Of a stretch of 64,000 nucleotides of DNA, positions 11,598-20,410 are shown piece after piece. Origin of the DNA: an uncultured Methylophaga sp. GTDB taxonomy: Bacteria > Pseudomonadota > Gammaproteobacteria > Nitrosococcales > Methylophagaceae. The number at the start of each line of letters is the position of its first letter. The first letter of the stretch is position 1. The notes under the pieces are model-generated. The model had not been told where the DNA came from. It made no database searches and worked only from the letters and a program-made list of their open reading frames with translations. The stretch is from the NCBI GenBank assembly GCA_913055695.1, contig CAJXKF010000001.1, forward strand, positions 390,354 through 454,353, in the 5' to 3' direction. The translations under genes and the position numbers were made by a program.

Positions 11598-11942
11598 ATG
11601 GCAGACACTGAACAAAACCGTCAGAGCACAGCCAAAGTGGTATACCTGCTGTTTCTGGTTAATATTTTTATTCAGTTTCTGGGTATTATCGGGGTCATCA
11701 TTGCCTATGTGCATAAAAGTGATGCCCCGGCCTGGCTGCAGAGCCATTACCGGTTTCAGATCCGGACCTTCTGGATTGGCCTGCTCTATCTGTTTGTCGG
11801 CGTGATTCTCGCCACAGTCGCCATCGGTTATTTCATCCTGCTGTTCTGGGTTATCTGGGTCATTGTTCGCTGTGTCAAAGGCATTAAATATCTGGACCAG
11901 AATCAGCCCTACCCCAATCCTGCAAGCTGGCTGTTTGGCTAG
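11598..11942 (+). CDS. DUF4870-like small membrane protein
   Basis: MADTEQNRQSTAKVVYLLFLVNIFIQFLGIIGVIIAYVHKSDAPAWLQSHYRFQIRTFWIGL; three to four hydrophobic segments. Confidence 0.7.
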   Translation: MADTEQNRQSTAKVVYLLFLVNIFIQFLGIIGVIIAYVHKSDAPAWLQSHYRFQIRTFWIGLLYLFVGVILATVAIGYFILLFWVIWVIVRCVKGIKYLDQNQPYPNPASWLFG

Positions 11943-11954
11943 GCTCAATCTCTG

Positions 11955-11978
11955 AACCGCGCTCCGGCGCGGTTTTTT
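11955..11978 (+). terminator. Rho-independent terminator
   Basis: AACCGCGC-TCCG-GCGCGGTT followed by a T run. Confidence 0.85.
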
Positions 11979-12738
11979 ATTCGCGGTGAAAAGCCATCGG
12001 CCCGTTGGCTTCCTGTGTCGGCATCAGTTCCAAGGTGGTGACATTGACATGCTGCGGGGTGTTGACCAGCCACCAGACGGTGTTAGCCACATCTTCAGCT
12101 CGCAAGGCAATGGTACCCTCATAGACCTTGTCGGCCCGGTTTTTATCGTCATTAAAGCGCACCATGGAGAATTCGGTCTCGGCATTACCGGGCTCAATAT
12201 TGCTGACCCTGACATTAGTACCCAGTAAATCAGCCCTGACCGCCAGAGAAAACTGGCGCACAAAGGCTTTGGTACCGCAGTAAACATTACCCCCGGGATA
12301 GGGCCAGTTGCCTGCCACCGAGCCGATATTGATGATGTATCCGGTTTTGCGCTCGACCATGGCAGGCAGGACTGTCCGTGTGCAATAAAGCAGCCCCTTG
12401 ATATTGGTATCAACCATTTTTTCCCAGTCATCCAGCCGGGTTTCATGGGCAGCTTCCAGCCCCAGTGCGAGGCCGGCATTATTGACTAGCACATCAATCT
12501 GACTGAAGGCATCCGGTAAGTCAGTAAAAGCCTGCTCCACTGCCTCTCTGTCACTGACATCAAAGCAGCAGGTATGCACCTTGTCCGCACCGCCCAGAGC
12601 CTGTTGCAGTTCATCCAGACGCTGCTGCCGGCGGCCGGTGATAATCAGTCGCCAGCCCTTGCCGGCAAACAGCCGGGCACAGGCTTCACCAAAACCGGAA
12701 GTGGCACCGGTAATCATAATAACGGGGGATGAGCTCAT
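11977..12738 (-). CDS. Short-chain dehydrogenase/reductase (YdfG-like)
   Basis: MITGATSGFGEACARLFAGKG, NNAGLALG, YCGTKAFVRQFS active-site motif. Confidence 0.92.
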   Translation of the reverse strand: MSSSPVIMITGATSGFGEACARLFAGKGWRLIITGRRQQRLDELQQALGGADKVHTCCFDVSDREAVEQAFTDLPDAFSQIDVLVNNAGLALGLEAAHETRLDDWEKMVDTNIKGLLYCTRTVLPAMVERKTGYIINIGSVAGNWPYPGGNVYCGTKAFVRQFSLAVRADLLGTNVRVSNIEPGNAETEFSMVRFNDDKNRADKVYEGTIALRAEDVANTVWWLVNTPQHVNVTTLELMPTQEANGPMAFHRE

Positions 12739-12793
12739 ACTTCCTCCTCAGTATGGATCAATCTGCGGGCCGGCTCGTCCTCTTCAGGTCTAG

Positions 12794-13648
12794 TCAGGCA
12801 CCTTCAGAAAACACGATAGTTCTGCGACCACTGATAATAATGCGGTGTTCAATATGGGCTTTCACTGCCCGTGCCAGCACCAGCCGTTCAATGTCTTTAC
12901 CAATCATGACCAGGTCTTCCGGGCTGTTATCGTGCATGACTCTCTCGACATCCTGCTCGATAATCGGCCCTTCATCCAACTCTGCGGTGGCGTAATGCGC
13001 CGTAGCACCAATCAGTTTAACGCCGCGTTCATAAGCTTGATGATAAGGTCTGGCGCCCTGGAAAGCAGGCAGAAAGCCGTGATGGATATTAATCACACGA
13101 CCGGCGAATTCACGGACAAAATCTTCCGACAGGATCTGCATGTAACGCGCCATCACCACCAGATCAATCTCGTACTGTTCCAGTAACTGTTTGATGGCGG
13201 CTTCCTGCTGCGGCTTGGTTTCTTGGGTGATAGGCAGATGATAGAAAGGTTTGTCGAACTGTCTGGCCATATACTCCAGATCATCATGATTACCGATGAT
13301 GAGTGGAATATCGCATTTCAGTTCGCCTTCCAGTTCTCGCAATAACAGGTCATAGCCGCAGTGCGAGGCGCGGGTCACCATCAGAGCAACGCGATAAGGT
13401 TTAGCACTGTAACGAACTGACCAGGTCAGCTTCATCTTCCGGGCGAAATGATCAAACTCGCTTTCGAGCTGCCCGGTTGGCATCTGGCCCTCGTCTTCAA
13501 GCCGGATCCGCATGAAATACTGGCCGTTCTCGACATCGGTATATTGCTGACAATGCAGGATATTAAATTCACGTTCGGCAAAAAAACCGGTAATACCCGC
13601 TACCAGTCCTTTGCGGTCCGGGCACTGAACCAGGAAAACAATCGCGCT
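12794..13648 (-). CDS. purU: Formyltetrahydrofolate deformylase
   Basis: N-terminal ACT domain VFLVQCPDRKGLVAGITGFFAE; C-terminal formyltransferase-like INIHHGFLPAFQGARPYHQAYERGVKLIGATAHY. Confidence 0.95.
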   Translation of the reverse strand, partial: SAIVFLVQCPDRKGLVAGITGFFAEREFNILHCQQYTDVENGQYFMRIRLEDEGQMPTGQLESEFDHFARKMKLTWSVRYSAKPYRVALMVTRASHCGYDLLLRELEGELKCDIPLIIGNHDDLEYMARQFDKPFYHLPITQETKPQQEAAIKQLLEQYEIDLVVMARYMQILSEDFVREFAGRVINIHHGFLPAFQGARPYHQAYERGVKLIGATAHYATAELDEGPIIEQDVERVMHDNSPEDLVMIGKDIERLVLARAVKAHIEHRIIISGRRTIVFSEGA

Positions 13649-13708
13649 CATTTCAGTCTTTCCATAAAGGCGGCAGTGCCGCTTAGCCAAATGCCAAATC
13701 CTACCTGA

Positions 13709-14059
13709 TTATTCATACTCGTTGTACTTATCTGCGCAGCCTTTAACTCTGTCTTTGGGATATTTGGCCGCGTTCTTGGCTATCTTGTTTTTCACCACCT
13801 GGTTCAAATCAATATTGAGATCATGACAGAGATAACTGAGGTAAACGGCAACATCGGCGATTTCATCTTCCAGTTGCTCACGTTTATCCGAAGCCAGCAT
13901 CTCTCTGACTTCGTCCTGGTTACGCCATTGAAACCACTCCAGCAGTTCTGCCGCTTCGATGGAGAGCGAGATCGCAATATCTTTGGGATTATGAAACTGT
14001 TCCCAGTCGCGTTCTTTACGAAACTGAATCAGTGCTTCCAAAAGGCTCTTCTCAATCAT
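13709..14059 (-). CDS. MazG-like nucleotide pyrophosphohydrolase
   Basis: FRKERDWEQFHNPKDIAISLSIEAAELLEWFQW...DEIADVAVYLSYLCHDL (EEXXE-type metal-binding helices). Confidence 0.88.
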   Translation of the reverse strand: MIEKSLLEALIQFRKERDWEQFHNPKDIAISLSIEAAELLEWFQWRNQDEVREMLASDKREQLEDEIADVAVYLSYLCHDLNIDLNQVVKNKIAKNAAKYPKDRVKGCADKYNEYE

Positions 14060-14816
14060 CGCCTAAAAAATCCTCGACAATCTGTTTGAATTGCTGCGGC
14101 CGCTCCGCATGTACCCAATGACCGGCTTTATCTATTGCCTGCAACTGGGCCTTCGGGAAATGCTTTGAGATCAGCTCACGGTCTTCGTCTGTCACATATT
14201 CAGACAGGGCGCCATAGACGAACAGGCTGTCGGCAGTGACGGTGCTATCCTCACAGACCGGCGCCATCAACGCCTGATAGTTGGCTTTAAGTGCGGGCAG
14301 GTTAATCCGCCAGTAAAGCCCGTCATCGCCAGATTGCAGGTTCATCAAAAGAAACTGGCGTACGCTCTTGTCGGTGACTTTGTCAGCTAGAGCTTCATCG
14401 ACTGCCGAGCGCGATTCCAGGCTTTGCAAATCAAGCGCCAGCATCGCGTCCATCAACGGTGTGTGTTCGCTGAAATAGCGACGCGGTGAAATATCGACCA
14501 CGACCAGTTTATCCATCCAGGCAGTCTGCTCAGCGGCAAACTGCATCGCGACTTTGCCGCCCAGTGAGTGACCCAGCACATGCACTTTATGCAAACCCAG
14601 ATCACCACATAACTGTTCGATATCCGCTGCCATGCTGGCAAAATCCTGCCTGTCGCTATGTGGCGAGCGGCCGTGATTTCGAAGATCAACACTAATCACC
14701 CGGTAATACCGGGAAAAATACTTAGCCATACTGCGCCAGTTGTCGGATGAGCCGAACAGGCCGTGGATAATCAGTAAGGGGTGTCCCTCACCGCTGTCTT
14801 GATAGTGCAATTTCAT
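14052..14816 (-). CDS. ybfF: Alpha/beta hydrolase, YbfF-like esterase
   Basis: LLIIHGLFGSSDNWRSMAKYF, DLRNHGRSPHSD, VLGHSLGGKVAM, KAGHWVHAERP. Confidence 0.85.
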   Translation of the reverse strand: MKLHYQDSGEGHPLLIIHGLFGSSDNWRSMAKYFSRYYRVISVDLRNHGRSPHSDRQDFASMAADIEQLCGDLGLHKVHVLGHSLGGKVAMQFAAEQTAWMDKLVVVDISPRRYFSEHTPLMDAMLALDLQSLESRSAVDEALADKVTDKSVRQFLLMNLQSGDDGLYWRINLPALKANYQALMAPVCEDSTVTADSLFVYGALSEYVTDEDRELISKHFPKAQLQAIDKAGHWVHAERPQQFKQIVEDFLGDD

Positions 14817-14866
14817 GGCGTGTGACTTGAACGATATAATGTTGGATTATTTCAAGGGAGTATAAC

Positions 14867-15043
14867 GTGGAAGACGAAACTATTCTGGTGATGCTGGTCA
14901 AGCAATACGCTGACAAGTTCGGTATTACCTTCAGCTCAAAATACCTGGATGATCCGGACAAGAAACAGAAACTCATCAAGCTGATTCAGGAAGCGGTTGC
15001 CGGCAAGCGCGGCCCGGTTACCGACGCCGATCTGGAGTCATAA
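14867..15043 (+). CDS. Small conserved-looking hypothetical protein (58 aa)
   Basis: Absent from the ORF track. GTG start with upstream AAGGGAG; reads (M)EDETILVMLVKQYADKFGITFSSKYLDDPDKKQKLIKLIQEAVAGKRGPVTDADLES*; followed by a terminator. Confidence 0.65.
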   Translation: MEDETILVMLVKQYADKFGITFSSKYLDDPDKKQKLIKLIQEAVAGKRGPVTDADLES

Positions 15044-15048
15044 AAAAA

Positions 15049-15070
15049 GCCACCGAAAGGTGGCTTTTTT
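15049..15070. terminator. Bidirectional-looking rho-independent terminator between 58-aa ORF and fabB
   Basis: AAAAAAGCCACC-GAAA-GGTGGCTTTTTT. Confidence 0.88.
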
Positions 15071-15072
15071 AT

Positions 15073-16293
15073 TCAGTCATCCAGCTTCTCAAACACCAGA
15101 CAGGCATTGGTACCACCGAAACCGAAACTGTTCGACATCACTGTGCTCAGGCCCGCATTATCGACCCGCTCACGCAGAATCGGCATGCCTTCAGCTTCCG
15201 GATCCAGCGTCTCGATATTGGCAGAAGCGGCCAGGAAATCATTGTCCAGCATCAGTAGACTGTAGATAGCTTCCTGCACACCGGCAGCACCGAGTGAGTG
15301 ACCGGACAGGGATTTGGTTGACCCGACATGCGGAATGGCATCGCCAAAGGTGCGTTTGATGGCACCCAGTTCAGCCAGATCACCTACCGGTGTCGAGGTG
15401 CCGTGGGCATTGATGTACTGAACCTTGCCACGCGCGGTTGACATCGCCAGTTGCATACAACGTTCAGCGCCTTCACCTGACGGGGCCACCATGTCATAAC
15501 CATCGGAAGTGGCACCATAACCGGTCAGTTCAGCGTAGATTTTAGCGCCGCGGGCTTTGGCATGTTCATATTCTTCCAGCACGATCACACCGCCACCGCC
15601 GGCAATGACAAAACCGTCACGATCAGCATCATAAGCGCGTGAGGCTTTTTCCGGCGTGTCATTGTACTTGGTGGACAGAGCGCCCATCGCATCGAACAAT
15701 GAACTCATCGTCCAGTGTTCCTCCTCGCCGCCGCCGGCAAAGACGATGTCCTGCTTGCCCATCTGAATCTGTTCCATCGCGGTGCCGATACAGTGGGCAC
15801 TGGTGGCACAGGCAGATGACATAGAATAGTTAATGCCCTTGATTTTGAATGGGGTCGCCAGACAGGCTGAGGTGGTGCTGCCCATGACCTGGGTGACACG
15901 ATAAGGGCCGATGCGTTTCAGGCCTTTCTCACGCAGTATATCCGCCGCTTCCACCTGATTGGATGAGGAAGCGCCACCCGAACCCATAATCAGACCGGTG
16001 CGGATATTGGAAATCTGCTCTTCTTTAAGATCCGCATCATCAATCGCCTGCTGCATCGCGATATAACTGTAGGCAGCCGCATCGCCCATAAAGCGCAGGG
16101 TCTTGCGATCGATATATTCTTTGAAGTCGATATCAATGGTACCGGCAACATGACTGCGAAAGCCCATGTCGGCATAGTCCTGTTTGAATCGAATACCGGA
16201 ACGACCTTGGCGCAGGGATTCAGTGACCGTCGCGGCATCCAGCCCCAGACAGGATGTAATACCCAGTCCTGTGACAACTACACGTCTCATCAT
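15073..16293 (-). CDS. fabB: Beta-ketoacyl-ACP synthase I
   Basis: [29 protein letters not shown] (active-site Cys), [40 protein letters not shown]. Confidence 0.96.
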   Translation of the reverse strand: MMRRVVVTGLGITSCLGLDAATVTESLRQGRSGIRFKQDYADMGFRSHVAGTIDIDFKEYIDRKTLRFMGDAAAYSYIAMQQAIDDADLKEEQISNIRTGLIMGSGGASSSNQVEAADILREKGLKRIGPYRVTQVMGSTTSACLATPFKIKGINYSMSSACATSAHCIGTAMEQIQMGKQDIVFAGGGEEEHWTMSSLFDAMGALSTKYNDTPEKASRAYDADRDGFVIAGGGGVIVLEEYEHAKARGAKIYAELTGYGATSDGYDMVAPSGEGAERCMQLAMSTARGKVQYINAHGTSTPVGDLAELGAIKRTFGDAIPHVGSTKSLSGHSLGAAGVQEAIYSLLMLDNDFLAASANIETLDPEAEGMPILRERVDNAGLSTVMSNSFGFGGTNACLVFEKLDD

Positions 16294-16299
16294 TAAATC

Positions 16300-16815
16300 C
16301 TAAAAATCATCGGTGGAAGTAAACAGACCAACACGCAGGTCTTTAGCCGCATAGATCTCTCGGCCATCAACCGACACTGTACCATCTGCGATAGCCAGCA
16401 CAAGTTTGCGTGCGATCACTCGTTTAAGGTCGATCCGGTAAGTGACCTTTTTGGCTGTGGGCAGGACCTGACCGGTAAATTTGACTTCGCCTGAACCCAG
16501 CGCGCGGCCTCTGCCGGGATTACCATCCCAGGCCAGAAAGAAACCGACCAGTTGCCACATCGCATCAAGACCGAGACAGCCGGGCATCACCGGATCACCG
16601 GGGAAGTGACAGGCAAAGAACCACAGGTCAGGATGGATATCCAGTTCCGCAATGATTTCGCCCTTGCCATATGCTCCACCGGTATTGGAGATATGAGTAA
16701 TGCGGTCCATCATTAGCATGTTTGGAATCGGTAACTGGGCATTGCCGGGACCGAACATCTGCCCGTGTCCGCATTGCAATAATTCTTCGTAGGTGAATGA
16801 TGATTGCTTACTCAT
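16300..16815 (-). CDS. fabA: Beta-hydroxydecanoyl-ACP dehydratase/isomerase
   Basis: [52 protein letters not shown]; adjacent to fabB. Confidence 0.96.
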   Translation of the reverse strand: MSKQSSFTYEELLQCGHGQMFGPGNAQLPIPNMLMMDRITHISNTGGAYGKGEIIAELDIHPDLWFFACHFPGDPVMPGCLGLDAMWQLVGFFLAWDGNPGRGRALGSGEVKFTGQVLPTAKKVTYRIDLKRVIARKLVLAIADGTVSVDGREIYAAKDLRVGLFTSTDDF

Positions 16816-16906
16816 GAACTCTCTTAAATAACCCGCCAATAGGGCATCGTATGATAGCACGAACGTTTCCAAACCAGAAAAAAACCGGCCCTGACGCCAC
16901 TAAAAA

Positions 16907-16933
16907 AAAGCCACGACACGATGTCGTGGCTTT
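16907..16933 (-). terminator. Rho-independent terminator for the type I secretion operon
   Basis: AAAGCCACGACA-CGA(T)-TGTCGTGGCTTT with an A-run on + (T-run on -). Confidence 0.85.
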
Positions 16934-16954
16934 GATATCAAAAATAACGCCGGT

Positions 16955-18271
16955 TTATTGATTGGCAGCGACAGTGGTCGCGGCTTCCGGCGGTTCTACA
17001 TTCAGGCCTTGCAGCAGCATCCCCATGCTATTGAGGATACGATACATCGCAAACATCTCATCATACTGAGTATTCACCAGTGCAGTACGCGCTCTGAATA
17101 CCTCGTTTTCAGAATCCAGCAAGTCAAGCAGAGTACGCTGACCGAGGCTGAACTGTTGCTGATAAGCATCACGGGCCTTTTCGCTCGATTGAACGTGCTG
17201 TTCCCGTGCCGGCAACTGACTTCTCAGCGTCTGCCATGCATTCCAGGACAAGCGAACACTCTCTTCAACCTGACGATGCGTGTTATTACGGATTTCAGCC
17301 GCCTGATTAATCAGAAATGCCGTTTCTTCACGGCGGGCACTGTCACGACCGCCATTGTAGAGGTTATAGCGCAGCCGAAGCATTGCGGTGATGTCTTTAT
17401 CTTTGCCTTCCTGACCGTCAATATCATGATCAGCACGGGTACCCAGCTCGAAGTGCAGATCAGGATAGAACGGCGCTTTTGCTGTGGCATGCTGCTCCTG
17501 AGCAGATTCGACATCGTAGTTTGCCAGGCGCAGTGTCGGGTGATTTTCCAGTGCCACCGCAATAGCTTCATCACGGCTTGCTGGAATCAGGTTAATCGGT
17601 GAATCGGGTTTGCTCAAAGAAGTAGGTGGCATACCTACTACACGCAGGTAAGCGGTTTCTGCATCTCTCAGATTGCTCTGTTCCGACTGCAGATTGGCTT
17701 CAGCCAAAGCCAGACGGCCCAGGCTCTGATCCATATCGGCTCTGCGACCGACACCGCGTTCAGCCCGCAGCATGATCTGATCGTGTGTGCGCTGATGCGC
17801 TTCCAGATTCGTCTGAGCCAGTTCAACCAGCTTCTGCCGGCGCAACACATTAAGGTAGGCCTCTACCGCTTCCAGGCCAGTATTTTCTGCTGCACTGTAA
17901 ACACCGAAAGCACGGGAGTTGGTTCTTGCCTGTTGCCGATCAACTTCGTTGGGAGTTTCAAAACCGTCAAACAGCATTTGTCTGAGGTTAAGGCTGGCTT
18001 CATCACGGTTGAGGTGAACTTCCCCCCGTCCGGCAGCCCGGGTACTGGGGTTGTCAGTCATTTCCCAACCGGTACCAACGGCGAGATCAACCGTCGGGTA
18101 ATACCCCGCCTGCGCTTGATCAATTTCTTTGGCAACTGCCTGTCGTTCATGAACGGCCGCGAGAACATCAGGGTTGGTTTTTACCGTGGCATCCACTGCT
18201 TCCTGCAGGGTATCGGCGTTAGCAATGCCAACCGAGATACAAAGAGGGATGACGATAGCTAATGGTTTCAT
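16955..18271 (-). CDS. TolC-family outer membrane efflux/type I secretion protein
   Basis: Signal peptide; LQEAVDATVKTNPDVLAAVHERQAVAKEIDQAQAGYYPTVDL; two TolC-like halves; followed by HlyD/ABC partners. Confidence 0.9.
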   Translation of the reverse strand: MKPLAIVIPLCISVGIANADTLQEAVDATVKTNPDVLAAVHERQAVAKEIDQAQAGYYPTVDLAVGTGWEMTDNPSTRAAGRGEVHLNRDEASLNLRQMLFDGFETPNEVDRQQARTNSRAFGVYSAAENTGLEAVEAYLNVLRRQKLVELAQTNLEAHQRTHDQIMLRAERGVGRRADMDQSLGRLALAEANLQSEQSNLRDAETAYLRVVGMPPTSLSKPDSPINLIPASRDEAIAVALENHPTLRLANYDVESAQEQHATAKAPFYPDLHFELGTRADHDIDGQEGKDKDITAMLRLRYNLYNGGRDSARREETAFLINQAAEIRNNTHRQVEESVRLSWNAWQTLRSQLPAREQHVQSSEKARDAYQQQFSLGQRTLLDLLDSENEVFRARTALVNTQYDEMFAMYRILNSMGMLLQGLNVEPPEAATTVAANQ

Positions 18272-18404
18272 AATCCTAATCCTATCTGTAAATGCAATGC
18301 TTTCGGCGGCCCCTCAGGCATCACTAGATCAAACGTCCAAAATTGTTTTAAGTTGTGCTCATAAGCAACTGTATTACAACATAAGCTGCGTCGCAATAGG
18401 TTCC

Positions 18405-19079
18405 TCAACGCAGATCCCGAAATAAAATCGCCAGGGATAAACGATCAGGCAGATTCATTTTCTGGAATATTGCGGTGAGGTGTGCTTTGACCGTTCTTTC
18501 CGTGATATTCATCTGCCTGGCAATCATCTTGTTGGTAGCCCCATGACTGACCAGATTGGCCACCTCCATTTCCTTGGGAGACAGCGTTTCCAGGGCCTGA
18601 CGCTGCGCGTCACTTATTTTCGGTTTGTGTGTCAGTTCGTCTATCAGCCCGGAAATAACATGCCGCTCAACCCAGACCTCTCCGTTCAGAACCAACTGCA
18701 TCGCATCATGCAGTTTTTCCAGCGGCAGGTCTTCATTGAAGTAGCCTCGGGCACCCTGCTTAAGTGCGGCAATCTGAATAGTCATGGGCCGCGACGGCCC
18801 GATTATCAATACACGACTCTTGGGGCACTGTTGTGTCAGTGCCGACAGCTGGTGATTGTAATCACCTTCGAATAAAGATTGATGACAGAGGATGAGCGAT
18901 GGCGCTTCATCCTCAGCAACAGCGACGAGCATCGCATTGATGTCATCAAACTCGTTGATATCGTATGCTACCGGCAAGGCTTGTCTGATTGAATCCAGCC
19001 GGCTTTTTTCCGGTATCAGCAGAAACAGGCGGGTCTCTGTCATGGTTGTATCATTCATGGTGATGATTCCGTCCATCAA
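18405..19079 (-). CDS. LuxR/NarL-family regulator with degenerate receiver domain
   Basis: C-terminal LSPKEMEVANLVSHGATNKMIARQMNITERTVKAHLTAIFQKMNL HTH; receiver-like N-terminal half lacks the canonical phospho-acceptor Asp (LILCHQSLF). Confidence 0.88.
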   Translation of the reverse strand: MMDGIITMNDTTMTETRLFLLIPEKSRLDSIRQALPVAYDINEFDDINAMLVAVAEDEAPSLILCHQSLFEGDYNHQLSALTQQCPKSRVLIIGPSRPMTIQIAALKQGARGYFNEDLPLEKLHDAMQLVLNGEVWVERHVISGLIDELTHKPKISDAQRQALETLSPKEMEVANLVSHGATNKMIARQMNITERTVKAHLTAIFQKMNLPDRLSLAILFRDLR

Positions 19080-20407
19080 CGCTCCCGGAGCGCTTCATTT
19101 TTGGCCTTCAGAATCGGTTTAAGTAAATAATCCAAGACTGTTTTCTTGCCAGTAAGAATATCCACTGTCACGGTCATACCGGGAATGATTTCCAGTGGTC
19201 CCTTGCTGCTGTCAATATAATTCTTTTCAGTGCGCAGATAAATCAGATAAAAACTTTCGTCTTCTTCATTAGTTATGGTATCGGCACTGATTCGTTCTAA
19301 TGTAGCTGGCAATCCACCGTAAATAGAAAAATCATAGGCCGTAAACTTAACCATTGCATTCTGCCCCGGACGCAGGAAAGCGATGTCTGATGGGCGGATG
19401 TGCGCCTCAACCAACAGACTGTCATCAACCGGGACGATCTCGACAATATCTTCACCCGGCTGAATAACGCCACCGACGGTATTGATCATCAGACGGTTGA
19501 TTTTGCCTTTAACCGGTGCCCTCACCTGAGTTCGACTCACGCGATCTTTGGCCGACGTAATCGTAGTCTGGGTTCTTGCCAGTTCCGCCTGTACTTCACT
19601 CAACTGGGAAGCCGCTTCTGATTGAAAGCGGACTTTAACGTCTTCGATTTTCTGTCTCACTTCAGACAAGCTTGAACGAATCCGCGGTATGGCCAGGCGG
19701 GTGGTCTCCATTTCACCACGCAGATCATTCACAGTCCGCTTCAGCCTGAGAATCTCAACTTCAGAAATGACGCCGACCGAGACCAGCGGTTCGGACATTT
19801 TCAGCTCTTCATTGCTGAGTTCATAACTGGTACGCAGCTTGTTAAGCTTGGCCTGGGTTTCCGCCAGTTCCTGCTGCCGCTGTCGTGCCTGTTGCTCCAG
19901 CACATCGATGTTGCTCTGCACTTCGCGCTGCCGGGTTTCATAGAGGCGGCTCTCCGCCGCAGCAAGTTCAGGACGCTCTTCTTGCAATTTTTCCGGCAGG
20001 GTCAGTTCCTCTCCTCTGGCTTCAGATTCAAGTCTTGCCGCTCGTGCCAGCAGCTCCCAGTATTTGAGTTTGCTCTCCATAAAGGAAGATGAGAAACGGG
20101 TATCATCAATTCTGACCAGTACATCACCTTTTTCAACAATCTCACCTTCGGAGACCAGCACCTCGGAAAGGATGCCGCCCTCCAGATTCTGAACGATCTG
20201 AATTTTGCTGGAAGGAATGACTTTACCTTCCCCCCGGGTGACTTCATCCAGTTCGGTCTGGCTGGCCCACCAGATCGCGCATACGAAAAACAGGGCTGTC
20301 AGGATTAGCAAAGAGTGACCGGTGCGGGGCGAACTTTCCATTGTCGCCGCGCTGACCTCTGACATGAATTCAATATCTTCAGGGTTGGAACGTTTAAACC
20401 AGGCCAT
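19076..20407 (-). CDS. Type I secretion HlyD-family periplasmic adaptor (LapC-like)
   Basis: LDEVTRGEGKVIPSSKIQIVQNLEGGILSEVLVSEGEIVEKGDVLVRIDDT; long central coiled coil; VRAPVKGKINRL. Confidence 0.93.
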   Translation of the reverse strand: MAWFKRSNPEDIEFMSEVSAATMESSPRTGHSLLILTALFFVCAIWWASQTELDEVTRGEGKVIPSSKIQIVQNLEGGILSEVLVSEGEIVEKGDVLVRIDDTRFSSSFMESKLKYWELLARAARLESEARGEELTLPEKLQEERPELAAAESRLYETRQREVQSNIDVLEQQARQRQQELAETQAKLNKLRTSYELSNEELKMSEPLVSVGVISEVEILRLKRTVNDLRGEMETTRLAIPRIRSSLSEVRQKIEDVKVRFQSEAASQLSEVQAELARTQTTITSAKDRVSRTQVRAPVKGKINRLMINTVGGVIQPGEDIVEIVPVDDSLLVEAHIRPSDIAFLRPGQNAMVKFTAYDFSIYGGLPATLERISADTITNEEDESFYLIYLRTEKNYIDSSKGPLEIIPGMTVTVDILTGKKTVLDYLLKPILKAKNEALRER

Positions 20408-20410
20408 ACT

